This document shows, piece by piece, positions 19,569-30,800 of a stretch of 64,000 nucleotides of DNA. The position numbers and the translations under genes are program-made. Within the stretch, counting starts at the first letter, position 1, and every line of letters begins with the position of its first letter. The notes beneath the pieces are model-generated. The model ran no database searches. It was given only the letters and a program-made list of their open reading frames with translations, and had not been told where the DNA came from. The DNA is from Arion vulgaris (lineage: Eukaryota > Mollusca > Gastropoda > Stylommatophora > Arionidae). The DNA lies in the NCBI GenBank assembly GCA_020796225.1, contig CM036758.1:71891366-71955365 (forward strand), given 5' to 3'.

Positions 19569-19898
19569 TCTCTCTCTCGCGATCACGCCCAGACCGATGT
19601 ACCAGATCTCCCCATAAATTCTATTCATGTGGAAATCTGATTCATCTTAACATTGGTGTGTTTTACGTCACATCTTCTGCACCATCTGGAGCTCTGGTGC
19701 TTATCCTTCGACAATGTGTCCGGTTTCAGACAGCGTTTACTCGGTTCTCTTTCCGTTCTGTAGCCATCTAGTGTTTTTTACGGTGTGGGGTAGATAGTCC
19801 CACGCCCAACCTCATATTCGCCTCTTACGACATGTATGGCAGGCAACAGTGGTTCTATTCTTTACACCCCAATTTGTGCCCCGGTAACCACTCGGGCG
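19569..19898 (-). mobile_element. SINE S2 (GA-tail), full length with 12-bp TSD
   Basis: Perfect duplication acaggcgttatc at 19557-19568 and 19899-19910. Tail ctctctctctcgcgatcac, complete body, core tcgcctcttacgacatg, and head ccccggtaaccactcg at the right. The element length of 330 bp defines the full GA-tail subtype. Confidence 0.92.
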
Positions 19899-20010
19899 AC
19901 AGGCGTTATCAAATATATAGGATACGAAATTTAAAAAAAACCCTGTCACGGTAGCGTTTAAAAACTGACCACTCATAAAACCACTGACAAACAGTAGTTA
20001 TAATTTTAAT

Positions 20011-20157
20011 GCAAAACATGTAATCACAAAGTACTGTAGTTTTACAAATTACAAAACAATGACAAAATACAATAACGTTTCGATCAACAACGTTGCTGTA
20101 TTTTGTCATTGTTTTGTAATTTGTAAAACTACAGTACTTTGTGATTACGTGTTTTGC
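20011..20157. repeat. Long inverted repeat (68-nt arms), Penelope-like pLTR fragment
   Basis: Left arm 20011-20078 and right arm 20090-20157 are inverted copies, with about 65 of 68 positions matching and an 11-nt loop. The arm includes tattttgtcattgttttgta and 'aaactacagtactttgtg'. A single-copy version at 37863-37950 is preceded by a hammerhead-like core (ggtcgaaacgttgctg). The left arm retains gatcgaaacgtt, so the locus is probably two head-to-head remnants of the same element. Confidence 0.7.
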
Positions 20158-20283
20158 CAATCAAATAGTTTTACTGCAGTCTCATCTATTTTGTGAATAA
20201 TTTTAATGCAGTACTTTTAAGAATTATCGAAAGTAATATTTATGTAGAAATTGATTGTCAGCACCCAATAGGTGAGGCACAAG

Positions 20284-20478
20284 ATGATGATGTTGACTAA
20301 CAGCAAGTCAGGTAAATTAAACAAACGTACCCTATCGCAATCATACAGTAAACAGATTCAGCCGGTTTCACTATCCTCCAGCTTGAATCAAATAAGACAC
20401 AACGACAGTCATCACGAATCAGTAGTATCCAACCAGCCTAGTGTCTTGTCTCCGCTCATTTACCCAAACTCCACTTGA
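20284..20478 (+). CDS. Short unrecognised reading frame
   Basis: 64 codons from the first ATG, beginning MMMLTNSKSGKLNKRTLSQ and Ser/Asn/Gln-rich, closed by a stop. No domain is recognised. The composition is not simple-repeat, but there is no supporting splice or promoter evidence strong enough to call a gene. The flanks 20160-20283 and 20479-20944 show nothing else. Confidence 0.2.
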   Translation: MMMLTNSKSGKLNKRTLSQSYSKQIQPVSLSSSLNQIRHNDSHHESVVSNQPSVLSPLIYPNST

Positions 20479-20944
20479 CATGTTTCAAACACTACAAACA
20501 CCAGCAACGCTGAATACAAACGCTGAACTAAACCAATACATCTGCTGGCGTTATTAAAACTTAATTCGTTTACTTGGAAACTGGATAAACGGATGGAATA
20601 TAATCATTACGCATCGCGATGTAAATGCGAACAGTTCTTACGGATAAGATTTGCAATTATAAATTTTAGACTCTTTTCCATTGATCCAGCAGCTCTTGGA
20701 TTCGAGACCTTCGTTTTAATGATATGTAGTTATGTTATGTTCGGCTATGCGATCGAGGTCATGCACGTTAGGCATTTCCATGCGTGATCTGTCCTCCTTT
20801 ACAGCTGTCATCCCAAAGTCCATTTGCTCACCGTACCCACGAGAAGCTACACATAGATGAAGAATTGGGGTGTTCGTGGATTTTCTTCCCCCGCTTGCCA
20901 GGAAGCAGAAGTGGACTGTTCACACACTACGGAACGATGGAGTG

Positions 20945-21215
20945 TGCTATTCAGTCATCATCCTCGTCGATCTCTGTGTCTCGGAGCAACACAGGTTTTG
21001 CGTCATGTAGTGTGTTCTGTGCTGAGTCATATTGTCTGTTGTAGCTGACGTGGCATATTCTGGAGTGGTAATCCCTGCTACAGTTGCTTATTGTGAAACT
21101 GGTGGCTGCAGATGATGTAGAGGATTGTCTCTCTGCCCTCTGCACTCTCTTTTTCACTGATATATGATGGCGACAACGGCTAGATTGCAAGAACTGGGGT
21201 TGAAGATTGGAGGCG
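20945..21215 (-). pseudogene. Family F zinc-finger tail
   Basis: Minus-strand frame gives SSAATSFTISNCSRDYHSRI, then HVSYNRQYDSAQNTLHDAKP and DTEIDEDDD, matching the terminal zinc finger and tail of 32341-32818, but the zinc-binding residues are partly substituted. Confidence 0.65.
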
Positions 21216-21290
21216 CCAGAAGTCTCAGTGTTGCTATTCTTTGCTCCACTTGCGGGCCCAGGCAACACACGGGCGTAACCAGCGTCAAGA
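21216..21290 (-). mobile_element. SINE S1 head fragment
   Basis: Reverse S1 5' end ('ttgctattctttgctccact', 'ggcaacacacgggcg'), about 70 bp, joined to the family F fragment. Confidence 0.6.
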
Positions 21291-21387
21291 CTGTGCAGGA
21301 CAGTTACCACCGTATGTAAGGTAATCAAATTAGCTGACTACCAATATAATGGACAGACTACCTGACAGACTAGACAAAGAAAACTAC

Positions 21388-21525
21388 TCCTTACCACTAT
21401 TACTAGCACTACTAATACTACTATTACCATTACTACAATTATTACTACTACCACTACTAATGCAACTACTACTACGTCTATTACTTCTACTACTATTATT
21501 ACTACTACTATTACTACTTTTATAT
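21388..21525. repeat. (ACT/ATT)n trinucleotide array
   Basis: Imperfect act/att trinucleotides. The Leu-rich frame is an artefact. Confidence 0.85.
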
Positions 21526-22260
21526 GGAGCTCCAGAAATTAGTTAATACGGTTGTGACAGAAAGTAACAACAAAGGACTCAGTTTGAATACTAAGAAGAC
21601 AGAAGTTATGATAATATCAAAAAGCAGATTTTGACAAAATGCACCATCATAGTAAATGGGACTGATCTAAGACAAGTGCAGCAATTTAAATACCTCGGAG
21701 TCCTGGTAACATCAGATGGTAGATGCCGATCAGAAATAAAGAGCAGAATAGGATAAGCGAAAACATCATTCCTGAAGATGAGAAGCATTATCTGCAACAA
21801 GTTCTTGTCACTCCCGATCAGAATGCGAGTTATTCAGTGCAACATAGAACCAAAACTGACATACGGATGCGAGTCATGGACAAGGAACACACAGATCGAA
21901 AAATCTCCGAGGGCCACAGAAATGTGGTTTTACAAAAGAATGATGAGAATCCCATGGACTGTTAAAATGACTATTGTTGAGGTGTTGAATGAGATCAAGA
22001 CACAGAGAAGACATCATCAATATAAGAAAGAGGCAGTCATCATTTTTCGGGCATGTGATGAGGGGAGAATTTAGAACACACTGTGACAACCGGTAAAATC
22101 GATGGTAGACGAGACAGGGGAAGACAGAGAGAGAAATGTTGGATAGCCTGACTTCATGGCACAGTAGAGCGTCAGCATCTGAGTTGATAGCAAACACCAA
22201 CGACAGAGATTTGTGGAGATCCATGATCGCCTATGCCAGCCGACACGGCACCTGATGATA
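21526..22260 (+). pseudogene. Non-LTR RT fragment (family E)
   Basis: Across three frames: SNNKGLSLNTKKTEVMIISK, FKYLGVLVTSDGRCRSEIKS-like, KMRSIICNKFLSLPIRMRVI, EPKLTYGCESWT, EMWFYKRMMRIPWTVKMTI and, near the end, RDLWRSMIAYASRHGT-like, followed by a tgatgata tail. This covers the segment after the catalytic site (KTEVM, KYLG.....G, YG.E.W). It has many frameshifts. Related copies: 39240-39850, 57800-58400 and 48305-48365. Confidence 0.82.
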
Positions 22261-22319
22261 ATTACTACTATTAGTATTATTATATTTAGTTGGACAGTTA
22301 ATGAGAATGAAATACAATC

Positions 22320-22435
22320 AACCACCAATAACAGCACACAATACTAGAGCCAGGGGAGGACCAAAAAAAAGATGGATAGACAAAATCAAGACCACACTAA
22401 ATAAACACGGATATAACACAATAATGCATTTCCCA
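22320..22435 (+). pseudogene. Non-LTR RT C-terminal scrap
   Basis: Encodes NTRARGGPKKRWIDKIKTTL, a variant of the GRPKKRW..DI motif. Confidence 0.5.
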
Positions 22436-22439
22436 GTGG

Positions 22440-22858
22440 CTACTTATGATTGTGAATCATAGACTATTACACAAAAATTAAGAACGAAAATCCAGTCCTT
22501 CGAAACTAAATGCTACAGAAAAATCCTACGAATACCATGGACAGAAAAAGAAAGAACACTGATGTCCTGAAAGAACTAAATGTTAAAGAAAATTGGCTGA
22601 TAAACAACATACTATACAGAAAAATTACATACTTTGGTCACATCAAGCGTCACGATGGACTGGAAAGAACAATATTAGAGGGCAGGGTCCCAGGACGCAG
22701 AGGCAGACCAAGAAGAAGATGGCTACAAGATATTAAAGAAACCATGAACATGACCATCGACGAAGTGGATGAACTGGCTAGAGACAGAGTGAATTTCAGA
22801 TGTGCTGCAAAGAGAGCAACGTCCTATGAAGGATACACACCTTGATGATAACACAATA
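22440..22858 (+). pseudogene. Non-LTR RT C-terminal domain (family D), best preserved
   Basis: An uninterrupted frame 22510-22845 (111 codons) contains ENWLINNILYRKITYFGHIK, RHDGLERTILEGRVPGRRGR, PRRRWLQDIKETMNMTIDEV and CAAKRATSYEGYTP, then a stop and a gatgata tail. Just upstream (22444-22510, other frame) are the YDCES and KCYRKILRIPWTEK motifs. It would be the tail of a ~900-1000-residue endonuclease-RT polyprotein. Here the endonuclease and RT core are absent. Confidence 0.85.
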
Positions 22859-22961
22859 AGGGTGAGCATCGGACCTTGGAACGCAAATTAAAGCTCACCC
22901 TCCTATGCTTAGCGGCAAGAGTGGACAACCAATTCCATCATCCACCTCGGGATAGACACTA

Positions 22962-23520
22962 CACTACTATTACTACTACTACTATTATTATAACTACTAC
23001 ACCTATTACTACTACAACTATTACTACTACTATTATTGCTACTATTATTACTACTACTATTATTGCTACTATTATTACTACTACTATTACTACTACTATT
23101 ATTGCTACTATATTACTACTACATTATTGCTACTATTATTACTACTACTATTACTACTACTATTATTGCTACTATTATTACTACTACTATTATTGCTACT
23201 ATTATTACTACTACTATTAATGCTACTACTATTACTACTACTATTATTGCTACTGTTATAACTACTACTATTACTACTACTATTATTGCTACTATTATTA
23301 CTACTACTATTATTGCTACTATTATTACTACTACTATTAATGCTACTACTATTACTACTACTATTATTGCTACTGTTATAACTACTACTATTACTACTAC
23401 TATTATTGCTACTATTATAACTACTACAACTATTACTACTACAACTATTACTACTACTATTATAACTACTACTACTATTACTACTACTATTATTGCTACT
23501 ATTATAACTACTACTACTGC
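22962..23520. repeat. (ACT/ATT/GCT)n trinucleotide array
   Basis: About 560 bp of trinucleotides with a recognisable ~120-bp higher-order pattern (for example 'attaatgctactactattac' at about 23217 and 23337). Long Thr/Ile, Tyr and Ser/Asn frames on both strands are artefacts of period three. Confidence 0.93.
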
Positions 23521-23524
23521 GCCA

Positions 23525-23775
23525 TGTTCCGTGCATGTGGTGCCGGGGCCCGCAAGGGAAACAAATAATACTACTACTGCGACCTACAAGACATGTCGTA
23601 AAAAGGCGACAGATGTAGGACCTAGGGTAGCTACCCTAAAATAAACGGCGTTGCAGAAATCGGATGTGCTAGCCTACTTGTAAGCGCATAACTGGCACAA
23701 CGCACAATTGCTGTTAGGCTCAGATCCCATACAAATCATACAGAGTGCTTAACAAGTGGTCGTTATGTAGTGAAA
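23525..23775 (+). mobile_element. SINE S1
   Basis: Head gtggtgccggggcccgcaag, core tcgtaaaaaggcgac, body to 'taacaagtggtcgttatg', with the GAA tail replaced by an A-rich end (gtgaaaaaataaaaaatgg). Confidence 0.8.
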
Positions 23776-23809
23776 AAATAAAAAATGGCTACTTCCACAT
23801 TTATTATAA

Positions 23810-23912
23810 CTACTAATACTACTGCTAGTATTACAAATACTACTATTACTACTACTACTGCTATTAATACTATTACTACTTCTACTATTATTACTACTAC
23901 TACTTTTTAAGC
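23810..23912. repeat. (ACT/ATT)n trinucleotide array
   Basis: Imperfect trinucleotide run directly after the S1 copy. Confidence 0.85.
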
Positions 23913-24289
23913 CATATTCAATTACCTCAATGTTGTGAATATCCGTATGTCAAAGTATTCTTGCATTTAAGTGGAACGATCACCTATCACTGACTACACC
24001 GTGTTGTTGGTATCCCACCGTTGAAAGACACGGTGTTACTCAACCAGTATAAAAAACAAATGGAAGGCAAGTCGCTAGGCTGGCAGGCGCAGAATTATTA
24101 GAACGAGGGACTATCATTTAACAGGCCCCATCTCGGTTGGCCAAAGATTATGAGAACGGGTGCTTGGTTTGTAACGAGGTTTTAGATAATAGTTGATGAT
24201 GCGGTAACTAAAGCGGGAGTACAATGAGAATAACGCTTTACTTCATTCACTACATCTGATCGTTCAAATTTGGAGATGGGTTTTCGATG

Positions 24290-24414
24290 AGAACAAGGAG
24301 TTTTTTTTTGGTAAGAACCCCAGGGGATGCAACTGAAGCAATGAATCTGATCAATAAATAAACAGTGTACAAATATTAGAAGCTTCCCCAAAAAACAAAT
24401 TACGAAACACAGGA
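24290..24414 (-). mobile_element. SINE T6 body (head lost)
   Basis: On the minus strand 'cctgtgtttcgtaatttgtt', then 'tttatttattgatcagattc' and 'catcccctggggttctt', colinear with the body of T6 at 61990-62110. Confidence 0.6.
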
Positions 24415-24485
24415 TTCTCTCTCTCTCGCGATCCCCGACTAGACTGATGAACCAAATTTTATCATGAATTTTACTGTTGCTTTTA
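24415..24485 (-). mobile_element. SINE S2 3' fragment
   Basis: A short reverse piece of the S2 GA-tail end (tctctctctcgcgatccccg, then 'gactgatgaaccaaatttta'). Confidence 0.55.
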
Positions 24486-24800
24486 GGGTCTCCGTCCCCA
24501 CGTACAGCTTTTCGTGAAGCTCTTATCGGGCCAAATTTCTTCTCTCAAGGCTGCTAACAGCTGGCAGTCTTGCAATATGTGCTCTACCATCATGTTCGCC
24601 TTTTCACAATGGCACAGGCTAGTTGTGCCAATTTTAAATATGTTAAACATGTGGGCTCGGAGTCTGTTATGCCCTGTACGGAGGCGGAATATGGCAACTT
24701 GTTCACTACGGGACAGACCATAGTACCCATCACTGCTGTTGTTTTGTGGGTGGTCTTTTGACAATTTTTTATTGTACTGCCATCCGATGGTCAACACAGG
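24486..24800 (-). pseudogene. Non-LTR retrotransposon 3' fragment (family G)
   Basis: One open minus-strand frame: YYGLSRSEQVAIFRLRTGHN, RLRAHMFNIFKIGTTSLCHC, EKANMMVEHILQDCQLLAAL, REEIWPD. This is the segment C-terminal to the RNase H of jockey-like polyproteins (R.RTGH....HM...I....C.C......EHIL..C). The frame is intact over ~100 codons but represents only the tail. Confidence 0.85.
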
Positions 24801-24828
24801 ATTTGAACCACTTATCTTTATTTCTTAC
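24783..24828 (-). mobile_element. SINE T6 tRNA-like head, anchoring the 39-bp satellite
   Basis: On the minus strand: aatgggtgccgtaagaaata, then 'aagataagtggttcaaatcc' with B box ggttcaaatcc, then truncation near 24783. The A-box side (ggctaggtaatggg) is the first unit of the 39-bp array that extends to the right. Compare the unexpanded head at 36665-36714/36984 and the second expanded one at 61960. Confidence 0.75.
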
Positions 24829-27800
24829 GGCACCCATTACCTAGCCTAGCAATACGAGCGTACTTACGGTACCCATTACCTAGCCTAGCAATACGAGCGT
24901 ACTTACGGCACCCATTCCCTAGCCTAGCAATACGAGCGTACTTACGGTACCCATTCCCTAGCCTAGCAATACGAGCGTACTTACGGTACCCATTACCTAG
25001 CCTAGCAATACGAGCGTACTTACGGTACCCATTGCCTAGCCTAGCAATACGAGCGTACTTACGGTACCCATTACCTAGCCTAGCAATACAGGCGTACTTA
25101 CGGTACCCATTCCTAGCCTAGCAATCGAGCGTACTTACGGTACCCATTACCTAGCCTAGCAATACGAGCGTACTTACGTTACCCATTCCCTAGCCTAGCA
25201 ATACGAGGGGTACTTACGGTACCCATTCCCTAGCCTAGCAATACGAGCGTACTTACGGTACCCATTACCTAGTCTAGCAATACGAGGCGTACTACGGCAC
25301 CCATTCCCTAGCCTAGCAATGCGAGCGTACTTACGGTACCCATTACCTAGTCTAGCAATACGAGCGTACTTACGGTACCCATTCCCTAGCCTAGCAATAC
25401 GAGCGTACTTACGGTACCCATTACCTAGTCTAGCAATACGAGCGTACTTACGGTACCCATTACCTAGCCTAGCAATACGAGCGTACTTACGGCACCCATT
25501 CCCTAGCCTAGCAATGCGAGCGTACTTACGGTACCCATTACCTAGCCTAGCAATACAGGCGTACTTACGGCACCCATTCCTAGCCTAGCAATACGAGCGT
25601 ACTTACGGCACCCATTCCCTAGCCTAGCAATACGAGCGTACTTACGGCACCCATTCCCTAGCCTAGCAATACGAGCGTACTTACGGCACCCATTCCCTAG
25701 CCTAGCAATACGAGCGTACTTACGGCACCCATTCCCTAGCCTAGCAATGCGAGCGTACTTACGTACCCATTCCTAGCCTAGCAATGCGAGCGTACTTACG
25801 GTACCCATTCCCTAGCCTAGCAATACGAGCGTACTTACGGCACCCATTCCCTAGCCTAGCAATGCGAGCGTACTTACGGTACCCATTCCCTAGTCTAGCA
25901 ATACGAGCGTACTTACGGTCCCATTCCTAGCCTAGCAATACGAGCGTACTTACGGTACCCATTACCTAGTCTAGCAATACGAGCGTACTTACGGTACCCA
26001 TTACCTAGTCTAGCAATACGAGCGTACTTACGGTACCCATTACCTAGCCTAGCAATACAGGCGTACTACGTTACCCATTACCTAGCCTAGCAATACGAGC
26101 GTACTTACGGTACCCATTACCTAGCCTAGCAATACGAGCGTACTTACGGTACCCATTACCTAGCCTAGCAATACGAGCGTACTTACGGTACCCATTACCT
26201 AGTCTAGCAATACGAGCGTACTTACGGTACCCATTACCTAGTCTAGCAATACGAGCGTACTTACGGTACCCATTACCTAGTCTAGCAATACGAGCGTACT
26301 TACGGTACCCATTACCTAGTCTAGCAATACGAGCGTACTTACGGTACTCATTACCTAGTCTAGCAATACAGGCGTACTTACGGTACTCATTACCTAGTCT
26401 AGCAATACGAGCGTACTTACGGTACCCATTACCTAGCCTAGCAATACGAGCGTACTTACGGTACCCATTACCTAGTCTAGCAATACGAGCGTACTTACGG
26501 TACCCATTCCCTAGTCTAGCAATACGAGCGTACTTACGGTACCCATTACCTAGCCTAGCAATACGAGCGTACTTACGGTACCCATTACCTAGTCTAGCAA
26601 TACGGCGCTTACGGTACCCATTCCTAGTCTAGCAATACGAGCGTACTTACAGTACCCATTGCCTAGCCTAGCAATACGAGGCTACTTACGGTACCCATTA
26701 CCTAGCCTAGCAATACGAGCGTACTTACAGTACCCATTCCCTAGCCTAGCAATGCGAGGGGTACTTACGGTACCCATTACCTAGCCTAGCAATACGAGCG
26801 TACTTACGGTACCCATTGCCTAGCCTAGCAATACGAGCGTACTTACAGTACCCATTGCCTAGCCTAGCAATACGAGCGTACTTACAGTACCCATTACCTA
26901 GCCTAGCAATACGAGCGTACTTACGGTACCCATTCCTAGTCTGCAATACGAGCGTACTTACGGTACCCATTACGCTAGCAATACGAGCGTACTTACAGTA
27001 CCCATTCCCTAGCCTAGCAATGCGAGGCGTACTTACGTACCCATTACCTAGCCTAGCAATACAGGGGTACTTACAGTACCCATTGCCTAGCCTAGCAATC
27101 GAGCGTACTTACAGTACCCATTGCCTAGCCTAGCAATACGAGCGTACTTACAGTACCCATTGCCTAGCCTAGCAATACGAGCGTACTTACAGTACCCATT
27201 GCCTAGCCTAGCAATACGAGCGTACTTACAGTACCCATTGCCTAGCCTAGCAATGCAGGCGTACTTACAGTACCCATTGCCTAGCCTAGCAATACGAGCG
27301 TACTTACAGTACCCATTGCCTAGCCTAGCAATGCAGCGTACTTACAGTACCCATTGCCTAGCCTAGCAATCAGGCGTACTTACAGTACCCATTGCCTAGC
27401 CTAGCAATACGAGCGTACTTACAGTACCCATTGCCTAGTCTAGCAATGCAGGCGTACTTACGGTACCCATTACCTAGCCTAGCAATACGAGCGTACTTAC
27501 GGTACCCATTACCTAGCCTAGCAATACAGGCGTACTTACGGTACCATTACCTAGCCTAGCAATACGAGGCGTACTTACGGTCCCATTACCTAGCCTAGCA
27601 ATACGAGGCGTACTTACGGACCCATTACCTAGCCTAGCAATACGAGGCGTACTTACGGTACCCATTACCTAGCCTAGCAATACAGAGCGTACTTACGGTA
27701 CCCATTACCTAGCCTAGCAATACGAGCGTACTTACGGTACCCATTACCTAGCCTAGCAATACGAGCGTACTTACGGTACCCATTACCTAGTCTAGCAATA

Positions 27801-30800
27801 CGAGCGTACTTACGGTACCCATTACCTAGTCTAGCAATACGAGCGTACTTACGGTACCCATTACCTAGCCTAGCAATACGAGCGTACTTACGGTACCCAT
27901 TACCTAGTCTAGCAATACAGGCGTACTTACGGTCCCATTACCTAGCCTAGCAATACAGGCGTACTTACGGTACCCATTACCTAGCCTAGCAATACGAGCG
28001 TACTTACGGTACCCATTACCTAGTCTAGCAATACGAGCGTACTTACGGTACCCATTACCTAGCCTAGCAATACGAGCGTACTTACGGTACCCATTACCTA
28101 GATCTGCAATGACGAGCGTACTTACGGTACCCATTACCTAGTCTAGCAATACGAGCGTACTTACGGTACCCATTACCTAGTCTAGCAATACGAGCGTACT
28201 TACGGTACCCATTACCTAGCCTAGCAATGACAGAGCGTACTTACGGTACCCATTACCTAGTCTAGCAATACGAGCGTACTTACGGTACCCATTACCTAGT
28301 CTAGCAATACGAGCGTACTTACGGTACCCATTACCTGAAGTCTAGCATACTGCAGCGTACTTACGGTCCCATTACCTAGCCTAGCAATACGAGGACGTAC
28401 TTACGGTACGCCATTACCTAGCCTAGCAATCGAGCGTACTTACGGTACCCATTACCTAGTCTAGCAATACAGGCGTACTTACGGTACCCATTACCTAGTC
28501 TGCAATACAGAGCGTACTTACGGTACCCATTACCTAGTCTGCAATACGGCGTACTTACGGTACCCATTACCTAGCCTAGCAATACGGCGTACTTACGGTA
28601 CCCATTACCTAGTCTAGCAATACGAGCGTACTTACGGTACCCATTACCTAGTCTAGCAATACGAGCGTACTTACGGTACCCATTACCTAGTCTAGCAATA
28701 CGAGCGTACTTACGGTACCCATTACCTAGCCTAGCAATACGAGCGTACTTACGGTACCCATTACCTAGCCTAGCAATACGAGCGTACTTACGGTACCCAT
28801 TACCTAGCCTAGCAATACGAGCGTACTTACGGTACCCATTACCTAGTCTAGCAATACGAGCGTACTTACGGTACCCATTACCTAGTCTAGCAATACGAGC
28901 GTACTTACGGTACCCATTACCTAGTCTAGCAATCAGCGACTAGGACTACCCAGCTAGCAACGGCGGTACCCATTACCTAGTCTAGCAATACGAGCGTACT
29001 TACGGTACCCATTACCTAGTCTAGCAATACGAGCGTACTTACGGTACCCATTACCTAGTCTAGCAATACGAGCGTACTTACGGTACCCATTACCTAGCCT
29101 AGCAATACGAGCGTACTTACGGTACCCATTACCTAGCCTAGCAATACGAGCGTACTTACGGTACCCATTACCTAGCCTAGCAATACGAGCGTACTTACGG
29201 TACCCATTACCTAGTCTAGCAATACGAGCGTACTTACGGTACCCATTACCTAGCCTAGCAATACGAGCGTACTTACGGTACCCATTACCTAGCCTAGCAA
29301 TACAGGCGTACTTACGGTCCCATTACCTAGCCTAGCAATACAGGCGTACTTACGGTACCCATTACCTAGCCTAGCAATACGGCGTACTTACGGTACCCAT
29401 TACCTAGTCTAGCAATACGAGCGTACTTACGGTACCCATTACCTAGTCTACAATACGAGGCGTACTTACGGTACCCATTACCTAGTCTAGCAATACAGCG
29501 TACTTACGGTACCCATTACCTAGCCTAGCAATACGAGCGTACTTACGGTACCCATTACCTAGCTAGCAATCGAGCGTACTTACGGTACCCATTACCTAGT
29601 CTAGCAATACGAGCGTACTTACGGTACCCATTACCTAGTCTAGCAATACGAGCGTACTTACGAGTACCCATTCCTAGTCTCAGCAATACGAGCGTACTTA
29701 CAGTACCATTACCTGCTAGAATAGCGTACTTACGGTACCCATTACCTAGTCTAGCAATACGAGCGTACTTACGGTACCCATTACCTAGTCTAGCAATACG
29801 AGCGTACTTACGGTACCCATTACCTAGTCTAGCAATACGAGCGTACTTACGGTACCCATTACCTAGTCTAGCAATACGAGCGTACTTACGGTACCCATTA
29901 CCTAGTCTAGCAATACGAGCGTACTTACGGTACCCATTACCTAGTCTAGCAATACGAGCGTACTTACGGTACCCATTACCTAGTCTAGCAATACGAGCGT
30001 ACTTACGGTACCCATTACCTAGTCTAGCAATACGAGCGTACTTACGGTACCCATTACCTAGTCTAGCAATACGAGCGTACTTACGGTACCCATTACCTAG
30101 TCTAGCAATACGAGCGTACTTACGGTACCCATTACCTAGCTAGCAATCAGCGTACTTACGTCCCATTACCTAGCTAGCAATACGAGCGTACTTACGGTAC
30201 CCATTACCTAGTCTAGCAATACGAGCGTACTTTGCGTACCCATTACCTAGTCTAGCAATACGAGCGTACTTACGGTACCCATTACCTAGCCTAGCAATAC
30301 GAGCGTACTTACGGTACCCATTACCTAGCCTAGCAATACGAGCGTACTTACGGTACCCATTACCTAGCTGCTAATAACGTACACGGCCCACTGTAGCGTA
30401 TACGGTACCCATTACCTAGCCTAGCAATCAGAGCGTACTTACGGTACCCATTACCTAGCCTAGCAATACAGGCGTACTTACGGTGCCCATTACCTAGTCT
30501 AGCAATACAGAGCGTACTTACGGTCCCATTACCTAGCTAGCAATACGGCGTACTTACGGTACCCATTACCTAGTCTAGCAATACGAGCGTACTTACGGTA
30601 CCCATTACCTAGCTAGCAATACAGCGTACTTACGGTACCCATTACCTAGCTAGCAATACGAGGCGTACTTACGGTACCCATTACCTAGCCTAGCAATGCG
30701 AGCGTACTTACGGTACCCATTACCTAGCCTAGCAATCGGCGTACTTACGGTACCCATTACCTAGTCTAGCAATACGAGCTACCTCTTACGAGTACCATTA

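Noticed and set aside
22876..23644. Thr/Ile/Tyr and Ser/Asn-rich frames of up to 202 codons
   Set aside because: Period-three artefacts of a trinucleotide array, running on into an S1 SINE.
26746..27366. Repeated-peptide frames (LAIRAYLQYPLPS on plus, GNGYRKYARIAR on minus)
   Set aside because: The 39-bp unit is 13 codons long, so any stop-free frame stays open by arithmetic. Both strands are open equally and indels break them at random.
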